From assembly GCF_040655735.1 (NCBI RefSeq), contig NZ_JBFAKK010000014.1:1-64000 (forward strand): a stretch of 64,000 nucleotides of DNA, written 5' to 3'. The translations under genes and the position numbers were made by a program. The notes below the pieces were generated by a model. The model did no database searches, was not told the origin of the DNA, and saw nothing but the letters and a program-made list of their open reading frames with translations. Position 1 is the first letter of the stretch. The number at the start of each line of letters is the position of its first letter. The stretch is from Phytomonospora sp040655735. Lineage in GTDB: Bacteria > Actinomycetota > Actinomycetes > Mycobacteriales > Micromonosporaceae. Shown here piece after piece: positions 8,497-17,331 of the stretch.

Positions 8497-9132
8497 ATGG
8501 CAGAAGGAGCGGAGAGTTTCCTGCCCGAGGCGCGCGACGTCGAGTCGCTGCGCGAGGCCGCCGACGGCTGCCGCGGGTGCGGTCTCTACCGCGACGCGAC
8601 GCAGACGGTGTTCGGCGCCGGGAAGCGCGACGCGCGGCTGCTGGTGATCGGGGAGCAGCCCGGCGACAGCGAGGACACGCGCGGCGAGCCCTTCGTCGGT
8701 CCGGCCGGCGGGTTGCTCGACCGCGCCCTGATCGCCGCGGGCGTCGACCGCGACGACGTGTGGCTGACCAACGCCGTCAAGCACTTCAAGTTCCGCCGCG
8801 CCGCCGGTGGCAAGCGGCGCCTGCATCAAAAGCCCGAGCGCTCGGAGGTCCTGGCCTGCCGCCCCTGGCTGCTGGCCGAGATCGCCGCCGTCGACCCCGA
8901 GCTGGTCGTGTGCCTCGGCGCGACCGCCGCGCAGGACCTGTTCGGCCCCTCGTTTCGGGTCACCCGGAGCAGGGGCGAGATCCTGGTCGCCGAGGAGCCC
9001 GAGGGCTTGCGCGTGCTGATCACGGTCCACCCCTCGTCGGTGCTGCGCACCCCCGGCGATTACCGCGACGCGGCCTTCGACGCGCTGGTCAGCGACCTCT
9101 CCAAGGCCGCCGAGGCGCTCGGCGCGCGGTAA
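8497..9132 (+). CDS. udgX: UdgX-type uracil-DNA glycosylase superfamily protein
   Basis: 211 aa. Family-4-like fold with the active-site stretch GEQPGD (G52-E53-Q54) and four cysteines placed as [4Fe-4S] ligands (C25, C28, C121, C139). The insert GKRRLHQKP carries H110, matching the KRRIH loop that defines UdgX, whose His forms a covalent bond with the uracil site after base excision. This makes it a suicide-type binder rather than a turnover glycosylase, by analogy with the Mycobacterium smegmatis protein. The ATG at 8497 fits the family N-terminus (AEGAESFLP); a longer frame upstream looks non-coding. Confidence 0.9.
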   Translation: MAEGAESFLPEARDVESLREAADGCRGCGLYRDATQTVFGAGKRDARLLVIGEQPGDSEDTRGEPFVGPAGGLLDRALIAAGVDRDDVWLTNAVKHFKFRRAAGGKRRLHQKPERSEVLACRPWLLAEIAAVDPELVVCLGATAAQDLFGPSFRVTRSRGEILVAEEPEGLRVLITVHPSSVLRTPGDYRDAAFDALVSDLSKAAEALGAR

Positions 9133-9305
9133 CACCCCCATCCCCCATCCCCTGTTCATCCCGGCCGCGAGTCGGGAGCCCGACCGAAACGCTGTCTTCG
9201 CGCCCCGCGTGGTGCATCGTCTCTTGCGTATCCCGGTGCCCCCTCCACCGTGGACGCCGTCGCGCACGGGGAGTGGGACCGCCGAGCGAGGGTAAGGACA
9301 GTGAC

Positions 9306-9929
9306 ATGACCGGCGTCTACCCGAACGTGCACGCGAGGATCCGCTGGACCCGGCGCGCGCCCGGTGCGCCCCCGTCCATCACGACGACCGCCATCTGGCT
9401 GCACGGCGACCGCTTCCACATCCGCGACGAGGCCGGCCGGGCCTACTCCGAGATCGTCGGCGACGTCACCGAACCGCGAGGCTTCGGGCTGATGCCGCAG
9501 ACGGTGGAGGACTTCCTGGAGACCTGGACCGACCCGTCCGCCGGGCCGGGCGAGACCACCGACCTCTACGGCGACCTCACCACCGGGGAGGGCCTGGTGC
9601 GCGAGCCGGGCCGCAGCTGGGAGACCGCCGCGGCGATGATCGCGCCGGTCGCCGCCCAGTTGCTCAGCATCGGCCGCGACCAGGGTCTCGAACCCGTCGG
9701 CGAGCGCTATCATCTGGGCCGTGACTGCCTGGAGTTCGAGACCTTCCGGGAGGGCGCCGACAACGGCAGGGGGTTTCGCACCTCCGTGCGCTGGCTGTCG
9801 TGCGGTCCGTTCGTGTTGCTGCACGAGGTCAGTGACGCCGAGAACGCCGGGTTGTGCACTCGGCGTGAGGTGATCGAGCTGGCGGAGGGCGTCGTCGACG
9901 ACTGTGAGGTGCGGCCGCCGTCGCGGTGA
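9306..9929 (+). CDS. Protein of unknown function
   Basis: 207 aa, ATG start 173 bp after udgX. It is soluble, acidic, and has no signal peptide, membrane segment or metal motif. The N-terminal half includes TTAIWLHGDRFHIRDEAGRAY, a beta-rich stretch. Codon usage is strongly GC3-biased, supporting a real gene. It ends 7 bp from the facing hemD-like gene. I do not recognise a family. Confidence 0.65.
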   Translation: MTGVYPNVHARIRWTRRAPGAPPSITTTAIWLHGDRFHIRDEAGRAYSEIVGDVTEPRGFGLMPQTVEDFLETWTDPSAGPGETTDLYGDLTTGEGLVREPGRSWETAAAMIAPVAAQLLSIGRDQGLEPVGERYHLGRDCLEFETFREGADNGRGFRTSVRWLSCGPFVLLHEVSDAENAGLCTRREVIELAEGVVDDCEVRPPSR

Positions 9930-9936
9930 GCACCTC

Positions 9937-11031
9937 TCAGTCGACGCTGATGCGGTAGCCGCGTTTGATGACGGTGCTCACCGATCCTTTCAGGCCGAGG
10001 CCTTCGCGCAGGCGGTTGACGGCCATCTCGACGGCGTGGCCGTCGGATCCGCGGGGTAGCACCGCCAGCAGCTTGTCGCGGGAGAGGACCCGGCCGCCGG
10101 CCGCGGCGAGTTCGCGCAGGACCGCCATGGGCGCCGGTGCCAGGGCGCGCGGTTCGCCGTCGACGAGTACGAGGTGGCCGCGCACGTCGAGGCGCTCGCC
10201 GGTGGACAGGCGCACGACGACGGCTCGTTCGGGGAGCATGGCCGCGACGGTGCGGACCAGTGCGCCCAGGCGCGGCCGGTCGGGCTGTACGACGGGGATG
10301 CCCAGCTTCTCCAGGGGAGCGGCGGTGACGGGCCCGACGGCGGCGGCCAGGACGGTGCCTTCGCGCAGGACCGCGACGAGTTCGTCGGCGTGCCGTCCGG
10401 CGATGCGCAGCAGCGACTTCGCGGCCGGGGCGCTGGTGAAGGTGACCGCGTCGACGCGTCCGCCGCGGATCTGCTCGGCGAGCTGGCGGGCGGCGGGCAG
10501 GTCGGTCGGGGGAGCGCAGCGGTAGACCGGGATCGTCACGCCGGTCCCGCCGCCGGCCTCGATGACCGGGAGGAAGTCGTTGACGGGGTCGCCGTGGATC
10601 TGCACGGCGACGCGCAGGCCCGTGATGTCCTGCGCGGCGAGCCTTTCGACGATCTCGGAGCCGAGTTCACCGGGCGCCGACCACTCCTCGTCGAGCCCGG
10701 CGGCGCGGATCGCGCCGAGCGCCTTGGGGCCGCGCGCCCACAGCCGGCCCCGGCCGAGCGCCTCGCGCAGGCGCTCGCCGAGCCCCCAGCCCTCGGCGGT
10801 CTCCAGCCAGCCGCGGAAGCCGATGCCGGTGGTGGCGACGGTGATGTCGGGCGGGTCGCGGAGCAGGTCCTCGGTCGCGGCGCGCAGGTCGCGGTCGTCG
10901 GACAGGGGCACGATCCGCACGGTCGGCGCGGCGACGACCCTGGCGCCGCGCCGGACCAGCATCGCGGTCTGCTCGTCGCTGCGGCGCTGAGCGGTGACCG
11001 CGACGGTGTAGCCGGTCAGGGGCCCGGTCAC
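9937..11031 (-). CDS. Uroporphyrinogen-III synthase domain fused to winged-helix DNA-binding domain
   Basis: 364 aa, GTG start overlapping the nirD stop by 4 bp. Residues ~1-255 form a HemD-type two-lobed domain (GYTVAVTAQRRSDEQ; TVATTGIGFRGWLE; VDAVTFTSAPAAKSLL). Residues ~270-364 are an OmpR/PhoB-type C-terminal winged helix (VLSRDKLLAVLPRG, VEMAVNRLREGLG). This fusion is known next to actinobacterial nirBD genes. As NirB needs siroheme, made from uroporphyrinogen III, the protein may be a synthase, a tetrapyrrole-sensing regulator of the operon, or both. The last option is inference. Confidence 0.87.
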   Translation of the reverse strand: MTGPLTGYTVAVTAQRRSDEQTAMLVRRGARVVAAPTVRIVPLSDDRDLRAATEDLLRDPPDITVATTGIGFRGWLETAEGWGLGERLREALGRGRLWARGPKALGAIRAAGLDEEWSAPGELGSEIVERLAAQDITGLRVAVQIHGDPVNDFLPVIEAGGGTGVTIPVYRCAPPTDLPAARQLAEQIRGGRVDAVTFTSAPAAKSLLRIAGRHADELVAVLREGTVLAAAVGPVTAAPLEKLGIPVVQPDRPRLGALVRTVAAMLPERAVVVRLSTGERLDVRGHLVLVDGEPRALAPAPMAVLRELAAAGGRVLSRDKLLAVLPRGSDGHAVEMAVNRLREGLGLKGSVSTVIKRGYRISVD

Positions 11032-11363
11032 GCCGCCGCTCCGGTGAGCAGTTCGACGTAGCCGTCCCGCAGCCGGACCGGATGGGTGGCGACCATGACG
11101 TTCTCGTCGTCGAGGCAGCGGCCGCTGTCGAGGGCGAAGACCTGCTTGTGCATCGGGGAGGCGACCGTGGCCACGCCGCCGCGGTCGCCGAGCACCCCGC
11201 GCGAGAGGACCTGCGCGCCGCTGAAGGGATCGAGGTTGTCCAGCGCGTACAGGCGGCCGTCGGCCAGCGGGAACAGCGCGACCTGCGACCCGTCGGGGAG
11301 GAGGGCGGCGGTGCCGCGCTCGGGTAGCAGCGCCGTCGGCGGGCAGATCCGCACCCAGCTCAT
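11028..11363 (-). CDS. nirD: Assimilatory nitrite reductase small subunit NirD
   Basis: 111 aa. Rieske-fold small subunit. As in other bacterial NirD proteins the [2Fe-2S] ligands (CxH pairs) are absent; the stretch SPMHKQVFALDSGRCL occupies that place. It partners NirB in NADH-dependent reduction of nitrite to ammonium in the cytoplasm. Its ATG overlaps the nirB stop (ATGA) and its stop overlaps the HemD-like start (GTGA). Confidence 0.92.
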   Translation of the reverse strand: MSWVRICPPTALLPERGTAALLPDGSQVALFPLADGRLYALDNLDPFSGAQVLSRGVLGDRGGVATVASPMHKQVFALDSGRCLDDENVMVATHPVRLRDGYVELLTGAAA

Positions 11364-13816
11364 GACCGCACCGCCGGGATCCCCAGCGCCACCGGCGCCG
11401 TCCGCGTCTCGGGGACCGGTTGCCGGCGCTCGCGGGTGAAGCGGATCGACGGGTCGGGGGTGCCGGGGGCGTTGACGAAGGACACGAAGCGCGAGAGCTT
11501 CACCGGGTCGTCGAGGACGCCGGCCCACTCGTCGGCGTAGCCCTCGACATGGCGGGCCATCGCCTCGTCGAGTTCGGCGCAGACGCCGAGGCTGTCGTCG
11601 ACGATGACCTCGCGCAGGTAGTCGAGGCCGCCCTCCAGGCTCTCGATCCACGGCGCCGTGCGCTGGAGGCGGTCGGCGGTGCGGACGTAGAACATCAGGA
11701 AGCGGTCGATGTAGCGGACCAGGCTCTCGGTGTCCACATCGGACAGGAAGAGTTCGGCGTGCCGGGGCGTGAAGCCGCCGTTGCCGCCCAGGTAGAGGTT
11801 CCAGCCGTTCTCGGTGGCGATCACACCGAAGTCCTTTCCGCGCGCCTCGGCGCACTCGCGGGCGCATCCGGAGACCGCCGCCTTGATCTTGTGCGGGGAG
11901 CGCAGGCCCCGGTAGCGCAGTTCGAGGTCGATGGCCAGGCGCACCGAGTCCTGCACGCCGTAGCGGCACCAGGTCGTCCCGACGCAGGACTTCACCGTCC
12001 GCAGGGCCTTGCCGTAGGCGTGGCCGGACTCGAAACCGGCGTCGACCAGCCGCCGCCAGATCAGCGGCAGCTGCTCGACGCGCGCGCCGAACAGGTCGAT
12101 GCGCTGCCCGCCGGTGATCTTGGTGTACAGGTCGAAGTCGCGGGCGACCTCGCCGATCACGATCAGCTTCTCCGGGGTGATCTCACCGCCGGGGATGCGC
12201 GGCACGACCGAGTAGCTGCCGTCGCGCTGGAGGTTGGCCAGGAAGTGGTCGTTGGTGTCCTGCAGCGAGGCCCGCTCCGACTCCAGCACGTGTCCGTTGT
12301 GGAGGGACGCCAGGATCGAGGCCACCACCGGCTTGCACACGTCGCACCCGCGCCCGGTGCCGTGCTCGGCGACCAGCGCGCTGAAGGTCGCGATACCGCG
12401 CACCCGCACGATGTCGAAGAGTTCGGCGCGCGAGTGCGCGAAGTGCTCGCACAGCGCCTTGCTCTGCGCCACACCGGACTCGGCCAGCAGCCGCTTCAGC
12501 AGCGGCACGCACGAACCGCACGTCGTACCGGCCCTCGTGCACGACTTCAAGGAGGGCACATCGTCGTGCCCGGCGGCGATCGCGGCGGTGACGGTGTCCT
12601 TGGTGACCGCGTTGCACGAGCAGATCTGCGCCGCACCGGGCAGCTCGCGCTCACCGGCCTCCTTCGACAGCAGGTCGGCCAGGCGCCCCGGAACCGGACC
12701 GCCGACCGCCGCGCGCAGCACCGGATAGGCCTCGGCGTCGCCGACGAGGATCCCGCCCAGCAGCGTCGCGGCGTCGTCGGAGAGCACCAGCTTGGCGTAG
12801 ACGCCCTCCGCCGGTTCCAGGTACGTCGCCTCCAGCGGCCCCTCACGGACACCGAAGGAGGCCACGTCGACACCGAGGAGCTTGAGCTTCGTCGCGGTGT
12901 CGGCGCCCGGGAAGGTCGCCGCGCCACCGGCGACACGGTCGGCGGCCACCTCGGCCATCGTGTAACCCGGCGCCACCAGCCCGAAGCACACGCCCTCCAT
13001 CGCCGCGCACTCGCCGATCGCCGAGATCGCCGGATCGCTCGTCCGGCAGGCGGAGTCGACCAGGACGCCGCCGCGCTCGCCGAGGGCGAGCCCGGCCTCG
13101 CGGGCGAGCGCGTCGCGGGGGCGGATGCCTGCGGCGAAGACGACGAGGTCGGTGGTGATGGAGTCGCCGGCCGCGGTGGCCAGCGTCAGGCGGGGGCCGT
13201 CGTGGACGGCAATGACGGCTGTTCCACAGTGGACGCCGATGCCGAGCCGGGTGATGTGGTCGCGCAGGACCGCGCCGCCGGCGGGGTCGAGCTGGGCGGG
13301 CATGAGGTGCGGCGCGAACTCGACGACCTCGGCGTCGAGGCCGAGCAGGAGCAGGGCGTTGGCGGCCTCCAGGCCGAGCAGCCCGCCGCCGACGACCACG
13401 CCGTGCCGCTTCCCGGCGGCGAAGGAGCGCAGGGCCTCCAGGTCGTCGAGTGTGCGGTAGACGAAGCAGCCGGGGGTGTCGGTGCCCGGGATCGGCGGCA
13501 CGAAGGGGAAGGAGCCGGTGGCCAGCACCAGGTGGTCGTAGGCGTAGGAGCCTTGAGCACTGTGGACGGTCCGGTTCTCCCGGTCGATGCGCAGCGCGGG
13601 TTCGCCGAGCCGCAGGTCGACGGCCGGATCGGGCTTGCCGACGCTCAGGTCCTCGGCGGTGGCGCCGTCGAAGAAGGCCGACAGCCGGACCCGGTCGTAG
13701 GCGGGCCGGTTCTCCTCGGCCAGCACGGTGAGGCGGGCCTCGGGGTCGCGCTGCCGCATCGCCTCGGTGAACCGGCGGCCGACCATGCCGTCGCCGAGTA
13801 CCACGATCCGCTTCAC
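11360..13816 (-). CDS. nirB: Assimilatory NAD(P)H nitrite reductase large subunit NirB
   Basis: 818 aa. FAD/NAD(P)H domains at the N-terminus (VVLGDGMVG; AVVVGG-type second Rossmann near residue 150), a BFD-like [2Fe-2S] segment (ICSCNAVTKDTV and SCTRAGTTCGSC) and a sulfite/nitrite reductase C-terminus. That C-terminus carries the siroheme-[4Fe-4S] cysteines CVGTTWC and GCAREC. It catalyses six-electron reduction of nitrite to ammonium. The GTG at 13816 is chosen because MKRIVVLGDG is the canonical family start and overlaps the preceding stop by 4 bp; the longer open frame is a shadow. Confidence 0.95.
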   Translation of the reverse strand: MKRIVVLGDGMVGRRFTEAMRQRDPEARLTVLAEENRPAYDRVRLSAFFDGATAEDLSVGKPDPAVDLRLGEPALRIDRENRTVHSAQGSYAYDHLVLATGSFPFVPPIPGTDTPGCFVYRTLDDLEALRSFAAGKRHGVVVGGGLLGLEAANALLLLGLDAEVVEFAPHLMPAQLDPAGGAVLRDHITRLGIGVHCGTAVIAVHDGPRLTLATAAGDSITTDLVVFAAGIRPRDALAREAGLALGERGGVLVDSACRTSDPAISAIGECAAMEGVCFGLVAPGYTMAEVAADRVAGGAATFPGADTATKLKLLGVDVASFGVREGPLEATYLEPAEGVYAKLVLSDDAATLLGGILVGDAEAYPVLRAAVGGPVPGRLADLLSKEAGERELPGAAQICSCNAVTKDTVTAAIAAGHDDVPSLKSCTRAGTTCGSCVPLLKRLLAESGVAQSKALCEHFAHSRAELFDIVRVRGIATFSALVAEHGTGRGCDVCKPVVASILASLHNGHVLESERASLQDTNDHFLANLQRDGSYSVVPRIPGGEITPEKLIVIGEVARDFDLYTKITGGQRIDLFGARVEQLPLIWRRLVDAGFESGHAYGKALRTVKSCVGTTWCRYGVQDSVRLAIDLELRYRGLRSPHKIKAAVSGCARECAEARGKDFGVIATENGWNLYLGGNGGFTPRHAELFLSDVDTESLVRYIDRFLMFYVRTADRLQRTAPWIESLEGGLDYLREVIVDDSLGVCAELDEAMARHVEGYADEWAGVLDDPVKLSRFVSFVNAPGTPDPSIRFTRERRQPVPETRTAPVALGIPAVRS

Positions 13817-15207
13817 GCGTTCACCTCCGTGAGTTCGCCGGCGGGCGCGGTCTCGCGCAGCCAGCCGCAGATGGCGGCCACGTCGCCGGCGCAGCCGCCG
13901 CAGCCGGTCGCGGCCATGGTGGCCTTCGACAGTTCGTTCGGTGTGCGCGATCCCTTGGCGTAGGCGCGGACGAGCGCGCCCTTGTGGACGGTGTTGCAGC
14001 GGCACACGACGGCGTCGTCGGGCTGCGCGGCGGGTGTCGCCGGCCGCGGCGGCTCGCCGAAGGCCCTGCCGAGCAGCAGCGTCCGGCGGTCGCGGGGGAC
14101 CGGGTCGCCGTGGTCGAAGAGCTGGGTGACCTGGCCGGTGGTCGGGTTGTCGCCGAGCAGGACCGCGCCGGCCAGTCGGTCGGCCTCGATCACCAGCCGC
14201 ACATAGGTTCCGCGCGCGGCATCCACATAGGACACGACCTCCTCGCCGTCGAGGCTGCCCATGGCGGCCAGGTCGATCCCGCCGGCCTTGAGCCGGGTGA
14301 CGGGACGAACCCCCTGGTAGCTCGCGGGGGTGCCGGTCAGGACGCGGGCGACGACGTCGGCCTGTTCCCAGGCGGGGGCGACGAGCCCGAAGTTCTGGCC
14401 GAGGTACTCGGCGCAGTCGCCGATGGCGTAGACGGCCGGATCGCCGGTGCGGCACTGGTCGTCGATGACGACGCCCCGGCCCACGGTGATGCCGGCGGAC
14501 TCGGCCAGCGCGGTGCGCGGCTTCACCCCGCAGGAGACGACCAGCAGGTCGCCTTCGAGGACGCGGCCGTCGCCGAGGCCGAGCCGCACGCCGTCGGCGT
14601 CGCCTTCGACGCCGGAGACGGCGACATTGGTGAGCACCGAGACGCCCAGCGCGGCGAGTGTTCCGGCGAGCAGGTCGCCGGCGACGGTGTCGAGCTGGCG
14701 TTCCATGAGGTGCCCGGCGGCGTGGACGACGGTGACGTCCATGCCCCGGCCCGCCAGCCCTCGGGCGGCTTCCAGGCCCAGCAGTCCGCCGCCGAGGACG
14801 AGCGCGCGGCGGCGGCCCTCCGCGGCGGCGAGGATCGCGCGGCAGTCGGCCATCGAGCGGAACACCGTCACGTTGCGCGGCAGTGGATCCAGGCCCGGGA
14901 CGGGCGGGAGCGCGGCCTCGGCGCCGGTGGCCAGGACGAAGGCGTCGTAGCCGACTCCGTTGACCTCGCGGGCGTGCGTGTCGAGGCTGGTGACGGCCTC
15001 GCCGAGGCGCAGGTCGACGTGCGCGGGCGGCGCGGGCAGGCTCAGGTCGGCCTCGGCGTGCGTTCCGGCCAGGATCCCGGGAAGCAGCACGCGGTTGTAC
15101 GCGGGTTCGTGCTCGGCTCCGAAGACGGTGACCTCGGCGCCGCGCAGTCCCAGCTCGCGGGCGAGGCGTGCGCCGGCCATGCCGTATCCGGCGATGACGA
15201 CCTTCAT
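13813..15207 (-). CDS. FAD-dependent NAD(P)H oxidoreductase with BFD-like [2Fe-2S] domain
   Basis: 464 aa. NirB-like N-terminal half without the siroheme domain: FAD loop IAGYGMAGARLA, NAD loop VLGGGLLGLEAARGLAGRG, FAD-closing VYAIGDCAEY. The C-terminal BFD-like cluster site has C-R-C at the end of VVCRCN and CGGC in ATGCGGCAGD. It lies between nasA and nirB with 4-bp overlaps on both sides. It most likely passes electrons from NAD(P)H to the nitrate reductase, as NasB/NasC-type subunits do. A role in donating to NirB cannot be excluded. Confidence 0.85.
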   Translation of the reverse strand: MKVVIAGYGMAGARLARELGLRGAEVTVFGAEHEPAYNRVLLPGILAGTHAEADLSLPAPPAHVDLRLGEAVTSLDTHAREVNGVGYDAFVLATGAEAALPPVPGLDPLPRNVTVFRSMADCRAILAAAEGRRRALVLGGGLLGLEAARGLAGRGMDVTVVHAAGHLMERQLDTVAGDLLAGTLAALGVSVLTNVAVSGVEGDADGVRLGLGDGRVLEGDLLVVSCGVKPRTALAESAGITVGRGVVIDDQCRTGDPAVYAIGDCAEYLGQNFGLVAPAWEQADVVARVLTGTPASYQGVRPVTRLKAGGIDLAAMGSLDGEEVVSYVDAARGTYVRLVIEADRLAGAVLLGDNPTTGQVTQLFDHGDPVPRDRRTLLLGRAFGEPPRPATPAAQPDDAVVCRCNTVHKGALVRAYAKGSRTPNELSKATMAATGCGGCAGDVAAICGWLRETAPAGELTEVNA

Positions 15208-17243
15208 GGTGTCTCCTCCTGCGGGTGGATGCGGACCGCGCAGACCTTGAACTCGGGCATGCGCGATATCGGGTCGAGGGCGTCGTTGACCGCGTTGTTG
15301 GCGCCCGGCCAGTGGAAGGGCGCGAAGATCGTGTCGGTGCGCATGCCGTCGTCGAGGCGGGCGGGGGCGGTGAAGTCCCCGCGCCTGCTGGTGACGCGGA
15401 CCGTCGCGCCCTCGGCGATCCCGTGCCGGGCGGCGGTGTCGGGGTGGATCTGGACGAAGGGCTCGCCGGGAAGCGAGGTGCGGCGGGTCTGCGTGCCCGA
15501 CTGGTACTGCGTCAGGACGCGCCCGGTGGTCAGGTGCAGCGGGTACTCGCCGTCGCGGGGCTCGTCGGGTGCGCGGTGCTCGACGGGGACGAAGCGCGCG
15601 CGGCCGTCGGGGGTGGCGAAGCGGCCGTCGGTGAACAGCCGGGGCGTCCCGGCGTGCTCGGTGTCGGGGCAGGGCCAGTGCACGGCCTCCCCGGCGTCGA
15701 GGCGCTCGTAGGTGACGCCGTGGTAGTCGGCGGTGCCGCCCCGGCTGGCTCGCCGCAGTTCCTCGAAGACCTTGCGCGGCACCGGATCGAAGCCCTCGGT
15801 GACGCCGAGGCGCCCGGCGAGCCCGGACAGCACGTGCAGGTCGGAGCGCGCCTGCCCGGGCGGTGCCAGGAGGGCACGGCGCCGGATGACCTTGCCTTCG
15901 AGGTCGGTCATGGTGCCCTCCTCCTCGGCCCACTGGGTGACGGGGAGGACGACGTCGGCCAGCCGCGCGGTCTCCGAGGGCAGGAAGTCGCAGACGACGA
16001 GTGCGTCCAGAACGGACAGTCGCTTGTGGACACTGAGCGAGCGCGGCGCCGACACCGCCGGGTTGGAGCCGAAGACCAGCAGTACCTTGACCTCGTCGCC
16101 GAGCATCCCGAGCAGCTCCACCGCCGAGGGCCCGGCCCCCGGCAGCGAGTCGGGGTCGACGCCCCAGACGCCCGCGACGTGCTCGCGCGCGGCGGGGTCG
16201 TCGATGCGCCGGTACCCGGGGAGCTGGTCGGCCTTCTGGCCGTGCTCGCGGCCGCCCTGCCCGTTGCCCTGCCCGGTGAGCGTCCCGAAACCGCTGGACG
16301 GGCGGCCGGGCAGGCCGAGCGCCAGGGCCAGGTTGATCCAGGCGTTGACGGTGTCGACGCCCTTGCCGTGCTGCTCGGCGCCGCGCGCGGTCAGGATCGC
16401 GCGGGGTCCGGTGGCCAGCATGTCCACGGCCCGGTACAGGTCGGCGGCGGCGACGCCGGTGATCCGCTCCACGCGGGCCGGCCAGTAGGCCGCGACAGTC
16501 CGCGCGACCTCGGCGAAACCCGTGGTGCGGCCGACGATGTAGGCCTGGTCGAGCAGTCCGCGCTCGACGGCGATGTGCAGCAGCCCGTTGGCCAGCGCCA
16601 GGTCCGTGCCCGGCGCGGCCGCCAGGTGCAGTTCGGCCTGGCGCGCGGTGGCCGTCGCGCGCGGGTCGACGACGATGAGCCGCCGCCCGGCCAGGTGCCG
16701 CATGAACGGCGGCATCGTCTCGGCGGGGTTGGCGCCGGCCAGCAGGACGGTGTCGGCGCCGGCCAGATCGGCCGCGGGGAAAGGCATCCCGCGGTCGACG
16801 CCGAAGGCCCTGATCCCCGCCGCGGCCGCCGAGGACATGCAGAAACGGCCGTTGTAGTCGATGTTGGGCGTGCGCAGCGCGACACGTGCGAACTTGCCCA
16901 GCAGGTAGGCCTTCTCGTTGGTGAGGCCGCCGCCGCCGAAGACCGCGACCGCGCCGGGGCCGAACTGCGCCTGCGCCGAGCGGATCCGGTCGGCGATCAG
17001 GTCCAGCGCCTCGTCCCACCCGGCGGGCTCGCCGCCGACGAGGGGAGTGGTGATCCGCTCGGGGTGGCCGAGCAGTTCCGGCGCGGTCCAGCCCTTCTGG
17101 CACAGGCCGCCGCCGCGCGGGGACGCCGCGACGGTGCCCGCCGCGTCGCGGGTGAGCGTCATCCCGCACTGGAGCGCGCAGTACGGGCAGTGGGTGTCCA
17201 CCGCCCGTGCCCGCGCGTTCCGAGTGCTTTGCTCCATGTGCAC
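15204..17243 (-). CDS. nasA: Assimilatory nitrate reductase catalytic subunit (molybdopterin)
   Basis: 679 aa. N-terminal [4Fe-4S] site C19-x2-C22-x3-C26-x21-C48 (CPYCALQCGM ... CQKGW), then the bis-MGD oxidoreductase domain (LTNEKAYLLGKFAR, GANPAETMPP, PRATATA) and a C-terminal molybdopterin dinucleotide-binding domain (LTTGRVLTQYQSGTQTRR). It reduces nitrate to nitrite in the cytoplasm; no Tat signal is present, as expected for the assimilatory form. Start may be 17243 or the second ATG at 17237. It is 88 bp downstream of narK and overlaps the FAD/BFD gene by 4 bp. Confidence 0.93.
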   Translation of the reverse strand: MHMEQSTRNARARAVDTHCPYCALQCGMTLTRDAAGTVAASPRGGGLCQKGWTAPELLGHPERITTPLVGGEPAGWDEALDLIADRIRSAQAQFGPGAVAVFGGGGLTNEKAYLLGKFARVALRTPNIDYNGRFCMSSAAAAGIRAFGVDRGMPFPAADLAGADTVLLAGANPAETMPPFMRHLAGRRLIVVDPRATATARQAELHLAAAPGTDLALANGLLHIAVERGLLDQAYIVGRTTGFAEVARTVAAYWPARVERITGVAAADLYRAVDMLATGPRAILTARGAEQHGKGVDTVNAWINLALALGLPGRPSSGFGTLTGQGNGQGGREHGQKADQLPGYRRIDDPAAREHVAGVWGVDPDSLPGAGPSAVELLGMLGDEVKVLLVFGSNPAVSAPRSLSVHKRLSVLDALVVCDFLPSETARLADVVLPVTQWAEEEGTMTDLEGKVIRRRALLAPPGQARSDLHVLSGLAGRLGVTEGFDPVPRKVFEELRRASRGGTADYHGVTYERLDAGEAVHWPCPDTEHAGTPRLFTDGRFATPDGRARFVPVEHRAPDEPRDGEYPLHLTTGRVLTQYQSGTQTRRTSLPGEPFVQIHPDTAARHGIAEGATVRVTSRRGDFTAPARLDDGMRTDTIFAPFHWPGANNAVNDALDPISRMPEFKVCAVRIHPQEETP

Positions 17244-17331
17244 ACCGTCTGCCCTGGGCGTTTCACTTCGGCGACCCGAATGTTTCCGGCGGGAAAAGTC
17301 GCCCGCACACGCCCGGCCGCCAGAGGGAAGA

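Noticed and set aside
11420..13963. 847-codon open frame on the plus strand
   Set aside because: Fully antisense to nirB, whose cofactor motifs are clear; no ribosome site or recognisable product.
15208..17169. Long N-terminal extension of the FAD/BFD frame
   Set aside because: It lies out of frame within nasA. The true start MKVVIAGYGMAG at 15207 has the FAD loop at the expected position and an ATGA overlap.
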